Positions 10,196 through 23,600 of a stretch of 64,000 nt of DNA are shown here, one piece after another (positions within the stretch are counted from its first letter, which is position 1; each line of letters begins with the position of its first letter). The DNA is taken from contig CAXKVV010000022.1 in assembly GCA_964058805.1 (NCBI GenBank), positions 930,001 to 994,000 on the forward strand. The letters are read 5' to 3'. Below the pieces are notes generated by a model that saw nothing but the letters and a program-made list of their open reading frames with translations, was not told the DNA's origin and did no database searches. Origin of the DNA: Schoenoplectus triqueter. Lineage: Eukaryota > Streptophyta > Magnoliopsida > Poales > Cyperaceae. Position numbers and translations under genes: made by a program.

Positions 10196-13100
10196 AATCC
10201 TTGGTTAGAATAGCAACACTATTCGGATTTGCATCAGAATAGTAGGTTCGAAACAAACCCTAAGATTTAAATATATACATTTTGAAGATCAAATCGAATT
10301 GATCATTCATATTTCGATTTTCTAGATACGAGTCCATACTGAAATAATATTTTACTTTGCTACTCACCAACACAACTACTAAAAAAAGTTCAATATATAA
10401 AATGCAGCTATTTATTCAGGGACAAAAAACATAATTAAAGTAACAAAAAAGGAATTCAAAATGTTTTCCTTTTTTAAAACTATAAAGACCGCTACTGTTG
10501 CGATATTGACTATTAATGTTCACAGAAAGATCACAGGCATTGTTGGTGATAGTTCTTTTAAAAATAAATTATTAGGCATTGACCTATAATTCAAAAAGAC
10601 AATTCCAAAATCGTTAACAAGTACTTCAATGAGAGGTTTCTTTAAATGACCTAAGATATCTCAAAGCATTTATAAAATGGAATGTAAACTTATTTTAGAT
10701 CCTCGGACTATTTTTTTTTGAAAAAAAATAGTTTAACACTTTTTACAATTAAACAGTTTATAATATCCATAAATCGGTTAAATTCCATTTTATCTCGAAG
10801 TGCTTTATTTTGCTTTTATTTATTTTTTTAATGGTGAATTTCATGTATTATAAGTAATTTGAAAGATCCGAAATAAATGAATTGTTGAAAATCTTGAAAT
10901 AAACTTTATCATATTTTACTCTCTAAAGCTTTTTTATTTTTAATATTTTATATTATTGTATGATACTACATAAGAGAGTTTAACGACTTAACTCGTGTTA
11001 CAATTTTCATTACCATTTATTTTTATTATTTTGTCAATTATTATTTATTAAGTATAAAATGCATTGCTTGATATTTGTAAATGTAGACAAAATAGATCTT
11101 AAAAATATACATGTATAAAGATTTAACTGTTGTTTAAATCTCGTATAATCATGAAATCATTAAATAATCACGAAATCATTTAACTGTTAAGCTTTAATTT
11201 CCTAAAATTTGATATAATTAAAATGAAATATTCAAATTTTGATAAGTGAGCGAATATAATAAAAAAATGACTAGTTGACTAGCTTTTGGTAAAGAAAATG
11301 TCTAAGATAAAAAGTCTTATATGGAAATTATTAGCTTTGATGATCTAAAATTCTATATTATGACTCAGACTAAGCAAACCAATATGTACATACGAAAAGT
11401 TTGAAAAATGGAGGATGAATAAAAGTCGAGATGACAGTCGTTGACCACAATTTAGCAGCGAATCATACCAACCACATTCACACCTGATTTTTTTTTTCAA
11501 ATGATCTAAATCATGACTCAACATAAGAGATTGTTTTCAACTGTTTGAAAAAGGAAGGCGAAGAAGATGCAAATAAAATACAATACACCCATTCCTTGTT
11601 TCTTTATTTTAAATCACAGTATTTGTAATACCAGAAAATACATCCAACTTTCCGATCTGACGAATGAATGATCATCGGAGTAATAATGTGCTAAATTTGA
11701 ATATTTGGTTGTATCACACCAACAGAAAACACAAATAAAACAGAGAAACAGTAAAAAAAAAGATAATTAATACACTCTCATTCTTTATTATAAAACAGAA
11801 AACAGTAAAAAGTATCTGTGTTAATTGCAAAAAATATTGGATTTGACTTATTATTAACCGAATTCCTTGTTATTGACAAAGTTTTCATCCGTCGTGAAAT
11901 AAATTCTTTGGTCTGATAAAAATAGAACAAAGACATCAAGTATAAATGAAAGGAATTTTATACAATTTCTATTTTAATTTCAATACTCGCCTTTCGATTT
12001 TTTCACAATTTAGAGCATTTGAGTTGGCGTAGTAGTCGAATGCATTTAGATTATTTTCTAGAGTATGAGGATTAAGTTTTCACGGATGGTTTTTATTTAA
12101 GTTATTTTTATTTAGTTCAAAATATTCACAATTCGAATTAGCAAAGAAATAATTAAATAAGGTTTGAAGTTTACGTCAACGACAGTAAAGCAATGGACAG
12201 GGCTCATAAGTTCAAATTTCCAAAATGTTTTTAGTGAAAGAAGTCGTCGAAAATGTAAACAACCGAGCTAATATGAATGTACGACACTCTACTCAAGCTT
12301 TCAATAGTGCCATATTCAATCCTTTAATTTCATATTTTTTTTATTACCAACATAAGCTAATTTCAAATAAGCGTCCAACCCGTTTACAAGTGACTGGCAA
12401 CAGCAAGTTCCCACTTCGTAAGTTCAACGTTAGATGCCAGGCGGATAATTTTTTCATGTGACACGTTAATGTGTTGATATAATATTTGACAGCTACGCTT
12501 TCCAACTTGCTCTATGATCATGACATAAGATGTATTAAGATCATTGAATTTTTTATTCATTTTTAATTATTGAATTTTGATATTTATTCAAATTTAGTTG
12601 TTATTTTTTTTCATTCAAACTAACGAAAACTTAATATGACCCATATACTAATATTCAACATATTTTTCTATAAAAAATAAAATATCAATATAAGACAAAA
12701 GCTAATTGTTTTTATTTTATTTAAAAATTGTAAAGTTTCTTTTTGTCAAAATTTGTGTTATTTCTTAGAATCAACTATGTCGTTTAGAAAATACATTGTT
12801 AGCGTAATTTTAAAATCAATTGTTAAATAAATTGGTTACTTATTATTTTTCAATAATTAAATCATATGAATTATATATCTTTAGCCATAAAAATATTGAC
12901 TTTAATTATGGTATAGCGTTAATGTTTCTAAATAAAATATAAAAAAAAATATTGGTCAAATAGATAAAAATTAAATGATTGATGTAGGTTATCTTAAAAC
13001 AGTTATATGCTTAATTACAAAAAAAAATATGATATGAATAATAATACAACAATAATTTATCAATATTTCTTCAAATTTTAATAAATATATGCACATTCAT

Positions 13101-13850
13101 ATTGCATTATAAGTTTCCTTTAAATTTAGATGAAAAACTAATAATGTGACAAATTTGGACAAACATCAAAATTCAATGTCTAAAAATGAAAATAAAAACT
13201 GTGTGACCAGATATGAATTTGAGCTATAATTTAGTGACCTCCAAGAAATATTTACTATTTATGCAACTATTAATTGGTTATAGATTTTAACACAAATACA
13301 TCACTAATTAATAAAGGTGATGTTGAGTAATTAAGTAAAATTACTTGGATATATTTGAACTTTGAATTGTTTTGCAAAAAAAAAATGAACTGAAACTTTG
13401 AAAGTTGAAACCATTTTGCATGAAATATCTTTATCAGAATGATGCTAACTTTTTCCTAATTGAATCATATAGTTATCAATCATTTTCAGCATTCATTGAG
13501 TGGTATCATGTATTTATCATTCTTTTTAGCATTCATTGAATTATCCTCAAGTTTGATGTATTATAAGGATAACACGCTTATTCCATATTATTTGAGAGTG
13601 CTGATTTTTTTTTTTAAATAGAAAAAAATTACATAAATATCTCTAAAGTACTTTAACCGTTCACTATTTGACCACTAAAATTTCAACAGGTCAATTGGAT
13701 TTTTTAAATTTAATTTTACATACCAACTTTTGGGAGGAATAATATTTTCATGTCTTATATTGTTCTCTTTAACATTGATCCTAATATAGATTTATATCAA
13801 ACAATTAAAAATAATGCAAAAATAAATATTATTATTCACGATGGCGAGTA
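10196..13850. other. Intergenic, strongly AT-rich, no gene
   Basis: Long A/T runs throughout. No exon with recognisable protein content on either strand. The open frame at 12225-12461 has no domain or splice context. Confidence 0.5.
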
Positions 13851-13950
13851 TAAATTAAAACTGATGTCGATGGACATACCACGAAATCAAGTAATTTAGC
13901 CTTTTAAGGATAACAGCACGCAAAACTATTGAATAATTTCGGCCTTTCAA

Positions 13951-14016
13951 GGGCCCATATTGCATTAGCGCACTTGTCGGAAGTGTTTTCTCTCTCTCTC
14001 TCCTCATAAACCCTAA
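13951..14016 (+). promoter_or_regulatory. Ribosomal-protein-type promoter: site II-like GGGCCC and telo-box
   Basis: GGGCCCAT lies at 13951-13958, about 190 bp upstream of the P1 start codon. The telo-box AAACCCTAA lies at 14008-14016, after a TC-rich run (13989-14003). GGGCCC/TGGGCC site II elements together with a telo-box are the recognised combination in promoters of plant ribosomal protein genes, active in dividing cells. No clear TATA box is visible. Confidence 0.65.
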
Positions 14017-14143
14017 CCAGCCCAAAACTCGAAGTTTCAACATCAGATAAAACCCTTGTGCTAAGCCGCCAAATCAAGTTGCTCTTCCTTTCTGAATTCC
14101 GAATTCCGATCAACCAGCGCCTGATTCTGACAACGCTCTTGCA

Positions 14144-15126
14144 ATGGCCACTGGTGAGCTTGCATGCACGTACGCCGCTCTAATTCTCCAGGACGATGGC
14201 ATTCCAATAACGGTTCGAAAATTATACATTTATCTCTTTCAATCTCGCAGTTTTGTTTCATTTTTCAGCAACATGTAGTGACTTTTGTGATGTTAAACAG
14301 TCTGAGAAAATTTCCACGATCGTGAAGGCAGCGAACTTGAAGATTGATTCGTACTGGCCCGCTCTGTTTGAGAAGCTGCTAGAGAGAAAGAGCGCTGGAG
14401 ACCTCATCCTCAGCGTAGGATCAGGTTAGATCCAATGCTTCTCTTCACTGTCGATTTAATCTATAAAGATGATAGTTGATCATTGATTCATTATAATGGG
14501 AACAGACTATTCAGTAAAACAGCGCTCTTTGTCTCTTAGATGTGCTGATTTAGTCTGTAATACTGTTGATTCTGCCACAATGAAGTATTTTACTTTAAAT
14601 GGGTAAAAGGATCTCGTTACATGCCTCCTTTGAATTTATGCAATTCTTGGAGTGATCTCACTGGAATTTTATAGAACATCTGTACCACAATATCTTCCCT
14701 CTTCTGATGATTCATGGGCATATTATTGGTGCCCAAGTGTTAGTAATTGGTTGTCATGTTATTTGGGTGCTTGTTCTTGTTGAGGACAACTAAATTTCGT
14801 AACATGTTAATTGCTTATCTTAAAGGTGGTGGCGCTGCACCAGTCTCTGCTGCTTCTGTTGGTGGTGCTGGTGTTGCTCCAGCTGCTGCTTCCCCAGTAG
14901 TCGAAGAGAAAAAGGTTAGCTTTCCATTTTTTATCCCATGGTAATGAAAATTGACCATTAGAACTCTATTGTTGATTGCAGAGGATTTTTAGTAATTTCT
15001 ATCCATTGAATTGACTTTGAATTTGTGTATCTGGAATGACCTTGTAAATATATTTAAATGCATCTTTTACAGGAGGAACCCAAAGAAGAAAGTGATGATG
15101 ACATGGGATTTAGTTTGTTTGATTAG
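14144..15126 (+). CDS. RPP1: 60S acidic ribosomal protein P1
   Basis: Four exons: 14144-14212, 14301-14424, 14826-14914 and 15073-15126, all GT-AG, 336 nt, 111 aa. This is the usual length for P1. Exon 1 reads [19 protein letters not shown], the canonical P1 N-terminus. Exon 2 completes the helical dimerisation domain ([28 protein letters not shown]). Exon 3 is the Ala/Gly/Pro hinge ([20 protein letters not shown]). Exon 4 is the acidic tail ending [11 protein letters not shown], the conserved stalk peptide that recruits elongation factors. P1 pairs with P2 on the P0 stalk of the large ribosomal subunit. The first ATG fits the family start. The upstream telo-box/site II pair suggests growth-linked control. 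The open frame beginning at 14747 starts inside intron 2 and is not the real start. Nothing indicates that the gene is defective. Confidence 0.96.
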
Positions 15127-16480
15127 AGAGATCTTTTGGCTTTTTTAAATTTCTCATTGTTTCTTTTGTTGAAGTCTAGGGGTGCGATCAGTTGGCACTT
15201 TGTTACAAATTTTGAAGTTATAATATATGAATGAAATGGTTAACTTGGATTTATCTAGTGTGGTGCTCATTTGTGCCACATTTTTCATGTTTCTTCTCAT
15301 CTTTACTATTATGAGTAGGAGTAGCATTTTAAAGTATGATGGAAAACATGATGGATAGAATTCGTTATTCAGTTAGATGCTCCAACTTTTTTTTATTTTT
15401 ATAAAAAGAAAAATAATTTTCATGGATTCTAAAATAATAGGTTAGGCATTTTGATGATTAGTAAGGTCTGAATTTTTAATTTGGACCAACCCCGCCCCTT
15501 TCCTTGCTCCCCTGCACACTTGTCACAAAATATCAACCCTGGACCTAAAGAAATTTGGATCATGATGCCTGGACCGAAAAAAATTCGGACCTTACTAGAT
15601 CATCCAAAAACCCAACCAATCATTCTAGAATCCGTGAAAATGAATTTTCTTTTTCTAAGAAATAAAATTGTAGATGCTCCGATGGTTTTGTTGGATTTAG
15701 TTTGGTTGTCGGAGTCTGTCACATGTATTATTATTATTTTTTAAGTAAAGGCCCGTAGGCGGTATTAATTTTCTTTAGTTGATTCAAAGGGTTAGTAATA
15801 TTTTGCAATTTAACAAAACGGAGGGGATTCCTGAGAAAATATGGACTTTTCAAATAAGATGTTTTTCTTTTCCTTCTCTGGTCAATTTAACATAACATCT
15901 TCTTTATTTTTTTCTTTAGAAAATGTGAATTTTAATAAAGCAGCATATGAAAATAGCAGCTGTATTTAGGGCTAGAGGCCTTTTCACATGTTATGCATGT
16001 TCATCTCAATGCATAATACATCATAATATCCCCTCTTATATCATTATTAACATGTGTTGTTCTATCTGGAAATCACTTCCTTTTCTGTGGATATACTTCA
16101 AGTACAAATAATTTTTTTCATCATTTTTCAAATTTTATGTTCTTGTACTTCTTAGAAAGCTCTTAAAGTGCTATATAAGCTCGTAAAATTTCATGAATCT
16201 TGAAACTTACAATCGGGAGAAAATTATCTGCAACAAAGAAAATAAGGATGTCTAGACCGAAACAAAATTTGGATCAGCATACCTGGACCGAAAGAGTTTA
16301 TAATATCACATAGCTCAAATAAAAAAATATGAAAAAACTTGTTATTTAAATTTACTGTGTTAAGTTCAAATTTTTTGAAATCACTGTAATGAATTATTTA
16401 ATTTTTATTTAAAAATAATTAGTTTCATTATTTTGGATTTTTAGAGATACGCAACTTTGCTAATTAGTGTACTCCTTAAT
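15127..16480. other. P1 3' flank and AT-rich intergenic DNA
   Basis: The 3' UTR probably runs to about 15240, where AATATATGAATGAAATGG resembles a near-upstream polyadenylation region. Short CCTGGACC(G/T)AAA-type motifs recur near 15538, 15569 and 16286, with related CAAAATTTGGATCA-like words, which suggests an old repeat. No gene seen. Confidence 0.45.
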
Positions 16481-16990
16481 GCATACGCTAATTTTTTCAA
16501 AATCCGATTAAAAAATCAAGAGAAAAAATATAAAGCTGACAGCGATTTTTTAAATAATCATTAGAATAATTATATTTTTTTATAATAAGAGTAATTAAAT
16601 TAAAATTATAAAAATATAAATGTGTCACTAACAATAGCATCTTTAATTATTTTTTACTTTTTAATTATTAAAAAAACACATTTACATCAATGGAAATGGC
16701 CCATTCTCCCACTGGCAGATAACCTTTGTTTAAGTGTGAAAACAATGGGATGAAAAGGTGAAAAAAAATGAAAGACACCACTTCCACTGGTGACTTTGCT
16801 CAAACGCGTCAGTTAGACTGGTGTCTTTGCAAAGCACCATTGTCAGTAGCGCGCTTCCATTTATATTTTTTAAATTTTGATCTAATCATTCTTATTATTA
16901 AAAATAAAATTATTCTAATAATTAATATAAAAAATATATGAAGCTGAAAATCTAAACAGTTTTTTTGTAGCTTGTTTCGGAATCGGTGAA
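16481..16990. repeat. Degenerate palindrome-containing foldback element
   Basis: AT-rich arms flank a centre (about 16770-16855) with short diverged palindromic words: CACCACTTCCACTGGTG, GCGTCAGTTAGACTGGTG and a TTGTCAGTAGCGCGC block. They look like a decayed relative of the CGCGCCACTG..CAGTGGCGCG array at 24.84-25.02 kb. Confidence 0.4.
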
Positions 16991-17001
16991 ATACTGGACT
17001 G

Positions 17002-17562
17002 TAGGGGTGTGCAAACGGTCAGTTCGGTTCAAATCAAAATAATTATATGTCTTCGAAAAAATTTTCGGTTTGTCAAATTATGAACCGAACCAAACTTCTA
17101 AAAATATCAACTGAATAAATCGAAAATCGAATAAACCGAAATATGTTTTGATTTATTCGGTTAAACCGAAATATTTTTCAATTTATTTGGTTAAACTGAA
17201 ATTATATTATTTAAAGAGAAATAAAAATATCAAAAGTTATAAAAATTGATAGAAAAAATAAATCGTTTAAAAGATAAAGAAAATAACTAAATAAAACATA
17301 TACAAAATAAATATATCGGGATTATCATTGATATAATTCTTATATAATATCAAGTAAAATAAAATTATTTGATAAATTTGGGACTATTCGGTTTATTCGG
17401 TTTATCCAATTTAGAAAAATCAAAACCGAACCAGAAAATAAAAACCGAATTAGCTAAAATTTTCAAGCGAACCAAAAATTTTAAACCGAAAAACCGAACC
17501 AAGTAATTCAAAATTTAACGGTTCAGTTCAAAATCAATTAAACCGATCCGTTTATAACCCTA
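17002..17562 (+). mobile_element. hAT-type MITE, family 2 (GTGCAAACGG), copy 1
   Basis: Begins TAGGGGTGTGCAAACGG and ends GATCCGTTTATAACCCTA. The flanks are CTGGACTG (16994-17001) and CTGGACTA (17563-17570), an 8-bp TSD with one mismatch. The interior is rich in AACCGAA/TTCGGTT repeats. No coding potential. Same family as 25715-26243 and 53487-54041. Confidence 0.85.
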
Positions 17563-19702
17563 CTGGACTATATGTATAAACTTTATATCTGACTGTATAA
17601 GTATATAGCTTGTATCTTGGATGGATAAAAAGTATTACTACACATGCCTATTTACAGGAAAATTTGCCAACTTCATCGGTCGGTTTCTATAATTCACAAA
17701 CCAATTAATGAATGCCATATTGCATTTGCTTGCGTGTGATTTTATCAAGTACCCAACGGAATTTACCAAACCAACTACCTATTCATCTTTTTTGAGTAGC
17801 CAACTGTTTTGTAGTCAACATATTTCTTAGTTTGGCTCATGTGGTGATAGTCAACCGAATGAAATGGCCAACGGAATCAAGTAATCCAAATAAAAAAAAA
17901 TCAAGTTCACCATACTTATCTTATCCAACCAACACTTAGCCAATAGAATGATGCCAATTGAAGTATTTTTTTTACTTTATTTAATCCTCTCCATTTAAAT
18001 AAAAAATGGAGAGTCCATTTGAATTTAATATTTTTATGAAACAATATATTCAATCATTTTTGTATACAACTTTTAATAATTGTATATGTATTTAGTTGTA
18101 TTCTCCGGGACTAATAACTTAGTAACTTTAATTATAATTTTATAAGATTTAGATCATCATTGAATCATAAAAAAAAATATAATTATGCATTTTACACAAT
18201 AAGGATGAAATTCACATGATACATAACATTATCCGATAAATTTATTAAATTCTAACACTTTAATTCATGTTTCAATCAATTGAATTTAATATATAATATA
18301 TCATATATATGCCCGCAAAATTAATAAAATTAATTTAACAATTAAATTAATTAATTTCAACCAAATGCATAATTAGAGAAGCAAAATATTTTACAATATC
18401 ATTCATAAATAAACGACGGCGTTCTATAAATAACAAAAATTATCAAATGCATAAATTTGTTTTATAAATTTATTAACTATATTAAACGAATCAAATCTAT
18501 AGTTACATTGAAAGTAAACGTAAACGACGTGGTTCTTTAAAGATTCCCAATCGGAAAAAAAAGGCAGGCCAAATCAGAGAATTTTCAGTTTGCATTTTTT
18601 TTTGATCGAAATTCAGTTTGCATTTTTGTAATAAAACATCAGTTAATTTTAAAAACGGGTCGAAACTTTTAACGAACCCCATTTTTGTATAGGCATTATA
18701 AATCTGGTAACGTCTCTCATTAGATATTTTATTATAGCCTATCTAAATTGAAAACACAGCTCTAAATAAAATAATAATAATAGTTGTCGATCATAGTAAT
18801 GTGCATGACACAACGTGATAACAAAAGTAAAATAATAACTCTAAATAAAAAAAAAGTACATTTTCACGTTTCCAAAGAGACGTACTACGGTTGAAATTAG
18901 GTGCTCTACTGAAAAGATGATTCTTTCATGAGTGAAGAATTAGTTATTATAATAAAACAATTAATGTAAAATATTAACAAAATTTTTTATCGTCCTATAG
19001 TTGAACGGATAGGTATTAATTATCATAAATATTTATTTCGGACAATAATTTTTAATGTTCGTCGCATGGGTCATTTATATGATTATCAGATCGGTACGGA
19101 GTTGAATCAGTTAGGTATATTAAAATCATATCCATACTCATCATGTTGGATTCAGACATGATTAGAAAAATTTAGTCCTATAAACATACTCATAATTTAG
19201 TCCTCTCTTATAAACATACGCATTGTGCATTTAATTAAAATCAGGTTCAGATCAAAGGTCGGAACCCAATCCGAAGGTATAATTGGATAAAAATAATGTC
19301 TCTGGGAAGAATCAGAAATGCATTCATCTCTTATACCATAGAATAAATCCTACGCTGGCAAGGAGAAGCAAAAATATATAAACACACCATTTTGAATTGG
19401 TGACGAATCTACATACATACATTAATACATACCTATGACATTCAAATTAAACATCCAACTTTATTTTTCATCTCTTCCATTTTTACACATTAACTTTCAA
19501 ACTAATCAAAGTTTAGCATAAAACTTCTGCAATTGACAAATCCTACCACAAGTAAAATTGAAATGAAAAGGGTGAAATCAGAGATGCGCTCTTCTGATAC
19601 AGTTTCCAGAAATAAAATGCTGGATTATTCCATTCAAAATGCACTTCAAATGCAACAATTAAAGATGAACCACTAGTTTTCAGGATTCAGAGCTCCCTAC
19701 TC
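17563..19702. other. Intergenic, AT-rich, no gene
   Basis: No exon-like sequence recognised on either strand. It lies downstream of both the P1 gene (+) and the COX23-like gene (-). Confidence 0.5.
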
Positions 19703-22700
19703 TTAACTGAAGAATGATCTCTTGCGGTTACGTTCCAGCCGAGCTTCTCTCTGACACAATTTTATAGAACCAGTAAAAAAATATAATGTTACTCTACTAA
19801 GCAAGATGCAAAATCAAATGAAACTAAACTTATGCTAATTAATATATAGAAAGCATTAATCTATCATATGAAGAAACCCCTTAAATAACAAAATTTGAAG
19901 GTGTAACAAAAGATGTAACTTTTGTTAAAAATGGTCAAACATGTTTCCCCAGACAACAGAATCTATGTCCTTACAACTATATATTTTTAAAAATGGTCAA
20001 ACATATTTCCCCAGACAACAGAATCTATGTTTTTACAACTATATATTTACGAGTAAACCTTCAACTGGTAAAGGTAGCTTTGTCCGTATGAAGTTATGAG
20101 CTATGACAATGAAACCAAAAATTAAATAGAAAGCTTAATTCATGTTTAAAAGCAGATGATATACTTTATCATATGCTAATGGTAATCACCTAATGGGGCG
20201 GTTCAGTCTACAAGAAGTAAATTAAAATAAGCACTCTGTAATTATTCTGATTTTCCAAGTTGCTAGCAACAAAGTACTAATTACTAAACTAGTATAAGTG
20301 CCTCAAAATAGATACAAGAATTAACAATTCAAATGTGCACATTGAAATGCATCCAATTATGAATAGCAAAAATAATTATTCAAAACAAAGATGAAGTAAA
20401 CCAATAGAGTAATACCTCTTTCTTTTTACATTCTTTATAGTCATCAAAGAATTGTTGACAGTTGTTTTTGTCTTGGTTAGCCTCCAGACCTAAGTTACAA
20501 GTCCTCGACAGATCAGAAAAGATGAGGAAATTCATGGTCAGCTAATTCAATTTTTTTTTCAAACTACACTAAAACTTTAGATCTTCGCTCATTTGGTTTC
20601 AAGCATGTACACCCCAAAGCACACACGCTACTACTTGAGTGGAAGGTGAAAAACTTGCACACTCTTTGAAATTTTATTTGTATTCAAAACCTTGTATTTA
20701 CAGAAGTATTTTCCGGCTGCATACAAGTGTCAAAAGAGTTCATGTGATTTCTACTTCTATCACACGTAAATTCAACTAAATTGCCCAAAGAGTTCATATG
20801 ACCTTCCATATTGATACCTCTAGCACATTAATTTAGTTTGGCCTTAAAAACATAAATGCTCACTCAAGCAGGGTTTAAATTGTAAATATACAAGTATAAA
20901 AATGCTCTTTGACGTAGCACTAATCTCATCTGCAGATATTTTACACATATGCATGCAAATAGGGTGTTATTAGAAATACTATGGAATAATTCGAAAACAT
21001 CTCAATGTGCAGATTAAGCAGTACAATCTAAGGGACAGCCACACAGAGATTAAACCATACAGTGTAATATCAGCTCAAACCTCCAAAAGAAAGGATGGCC
21101 TGCAACAGCTAACTGTGTACTATGTTCACAAAACTTGCTAGAGACAGCCGATCACCTATTCACTACGCGCTCATTCTCATCTGCTGTTCACAACTCAACC
21201 CTACTGTCCTTACCTCCGGACTCAACCCTATCCACATGGACACAGGTTAGCGAAGGAAATAAGCAACAACTGTGAGCATCACTGGCTTGGACAATTTGGA
21301 AGGAACGGAATGCACAAATCTTCAAGGTCAGCACTCATCCTCGCCATGACGGAGCAGGCCAAGCTATGGGCAGCGGTATATATATGATAGAAATAGGCCA
21401 TGATTAGGGTTTCTGTTGTAACAGTGTTGTACTATTTTTCGTTTATCTTCTTTCTTCTTCAGTTCTGTATCTGTAAACTCTTCTGTATTTTAATTAATGA
21501 AATTTCATAGTAGGCCCTTCGACTACTACTACTACAAAAAGGTATCTGGTATGCTAAATCAAGTACCTGACAAATTTACATTATACCATTTCAGAATACA
21601 AGTTCATGCAGTTGAATTAAAAATTTAGCAACTACGAATTAAGTCAAACATACAGGAAGTTTATGGCACTTCTGTCATTATCCCAAAAGAACAATTAATA
21701 AAAAAACAGTGAAAAGATGAAAACATGCATGAAGCCTGTACCTAATAGCGGCACTCTGGATCAGAATAATGACAGAGAGCGGAGGGGTTTACAGGGGTCA
21801 TGCACCCAGCCCCTACCCTCCCCTCTAGTTTGTAACTTTGTTTGATTACTTTTTATAGAATTTGGATGAGCTGTTTTGATAAAGGGAGCACCATTTTGGG
21901 CCCTAAGCTGCAGCATTCTTCAAGCTATAATTAATCCTAAATAACAATAGTGTAGTTTTGATTTCTAAAATGCCAGAATAAATATACAAGACACATATTA
22001 ATTGCAATCTTTAAGTATCATAGAAGAATGTTTTATTTTTTGTTTCATTAATCTATGAAGCACACAAATGCTAATAAAAACTGTCAAATCAAAATCCATA
22101 TCAAATTTGCAATAAAATTTATAGAGACTGACACCTATAAGCTTTCTATACGTGACGGAAATTCTTGTCCTTTTTCATTGTTTTATATTTTGATGTATTT
22201 CTACATTGCATTGCCCTCAATCTACTCCAAGCATCTCACCCCTCATGCTTGAAGACAAAAGGTTTGCACTGTTGATTGAGTGATTGAACAGAAGGTAACA
22301 ACTAAATTGATTATCTGTGTTTCATGTCCTTTCAATTTTTTGTGTTTATATGACTTAGAATTTTCATTTGTAATCAACTATCCAAGAACTCTGAATCAAT
22401 TACCATCTCTATCTAGCTTGATACTTCTGGCCATCGAATTGTATTTTGTTGCTACCAGTACGTACCAAACTAGAAATATAACGATAATCATTATTTTATA
22501 TTCAATTTTATCTCAATTTCAGATGCCACATAAAATTTCATGGCCATCACAGAAAAACGATGTATAAATAACCTTCCCGCCCGCCCCCGTCCTCTATGCT
22601 TTCTGGTTTTATCACTGCGTCAAAACTATCAATACGAAGGTTTCCGACTACAAGAATTACAAAACTGGGTAGCTCTGCAAAATTACCCACAAAAAAGAAG

Positions 22701-22873
22701 AAGGACGCAGGAGAGAAAAGGGAAGCGAAATGAGGCGTACATTTGAGGGAGGCTGTGTACTGAGGGAAGCAAATCGAGTCTGAGAACTTGGCTGAGCTCG
22801 GATACTCCGGCGGCGGAGAAGAGGTGGAGTCGGCCAACGATGTGGCAGGAAGAGAAGATCCGGCTGACGTCAT
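19703..22873 (-). CDS. COX23: COX23-like twin-CX9C mitochondrial protein
   Basis: Three minus-strand exons: 22873-22741 (donor GTACGC), 20489-20416 (acceptor CTTAG, donor GTATTA) and 19750-19703 (acceptor GTCAG), phases consistent, 84 aa. Exon 1 has a Ser/Pro-rich N-terminus, then SAKFSDSICFPQYTASLKC. Exon 2 gives CQQFFDDYKECKKKE and exon 3 REARLERNRKRSFFS. The cysteines at 35/45 and 55/65 make a perfect twin CX9C (CHCH) motif. This pattern and the REARLERN tail fit COX23, a small protein of the mitochondrial intermembrane space needed for copper delivery and assembly of cytochrome c oxidase; such proteins fold by Mia40-driven disulphide formation. Intron 1 is long (2251 bp) and carries a LINE 3' fragment; intron 2 (665 bp) carries a 60-bp tandem duplication. 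The first ATG follows a GC-rich leader. Exons are seen; the name rests on family motifs. Confidence 0.88.
19921..20049. repeat. Tandem duplication of about 60 bp in COX23 intron 2
   Basis: The block containing AATGGTCAAACATGTTTCC and CAGACAACAGAATCTATG occurs twice in direct succession, with a few mismatches. It is a simple local duplication. Confidence 0.85.
21070..21540 (+). mobile_element. LINE 3' fragment (zinc-binding RVT tail)
   Basis: One frame reads WPATANCVLCSQNLLETADH then, after a stop, SLAWTIWKERNAQIFK. This is the zf-RVT domain and the conserved WKERN..IF tail of plant L1-type LINE ORF2 proteins. A T-rich 3' UTR and an ACTACTACTACTAC tract follow near 21520-21535, resembling a LINE 3' simple-repeat end. 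The fragment is severely 5'-truncated and lies in intron 1 of the COX23-like gene, antisense to it. Confidence 0.75.
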
Positions 22874-23210
22874 TGCTGTCGATACTTCACACGAGACAAC
22901 GCGAAAGATCGATTTCGAGTTAAATTTATGGGTTTTTTTATTGCTATCACTTGATTAGTTGATTTTGAGTCTCGTCATGCTCAGCAATTCGGGTGAGTGT
23001 TCCAGAACTTTTCTGAAAAAGTTCATATAACGGTTTATTTTAATTATAATGACTATAAAAAGATTAAATATATTTTTTTACGGGGTTATTATTATTAAAT
23101 TAAAATCGTTGATTGAACGAATGATATCAAAAGTATTTCATCAGAAAAAGTGTTTTTGCTCTTCAGAGGATGTAGCAAGTCATCAGATGACCCGAAGTTA
23201 TTTTAGTTTA
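22874..23210. other. COX23 upstream region
   Basis: Leader and promoter side of the minus-strand COX23-like gene. No clear TATA box or known element. The sequence becomes AT-rich after about 23020. Confidence 0.35.
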
Positions 23211-23600
23211 GGGTGAGATCACTTGACAATGGTTATTTTGATAATTTTGACAACAAATTTAAAATAAATATTAAAGAAATTTAAAAATGAAAAAAAAATC
23301 TATAAACATGTTATTCTATCAATAGATTGATGATCATTTAAATTTTATACAAGTTCATTATTATTTAGTACCTCATCAAAAATTTAAGTTTGCACCGTTA
23401 CAAATTATATAAAATTTTGATAATCTTTGGTTTATCAAATGATAATGAAATTTATATGAAATTTAAATTACTATCATCTATCATCTATAAGTAGAAAAAT
23501 ATATTTATGAGGTTTTTTCTAGTTTAAAATTTTATTTGTATTTATTTGAAAATTTTATTGTCAAGATTGTCAAGATAAACTATTGTCAAGTGATCCCATC
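23211..23600. mobile_element. Mutator-type MITE
   Basis: The termini GGGTGAGATCACTTGACAAT and ATTGTCAAGTGATCCCATC are inverted repeats. The flanks are identical 9-bp TSDs, TTTAGTTTA (23202-23210 and 23601-23609), as expected for Mutator-like elements. It is 390 bp long with no coding sequence. A relative lies at about 54938-55266. Confidence 0.85.

Noticed and set aside
14747..14944. A 65-codon frame starting at 14747 as a separate gene
   Set aside because: It begins inside intron 2 of ribosomal P1 and only its second half (exon 3 hinge) is coding.
22055..22567. Two open frames of 65 and 95 codons on the plus strand
   Set aside because: They lie in intron 1 of the minus-strand COX23-like gene and are AT-rich without domains.
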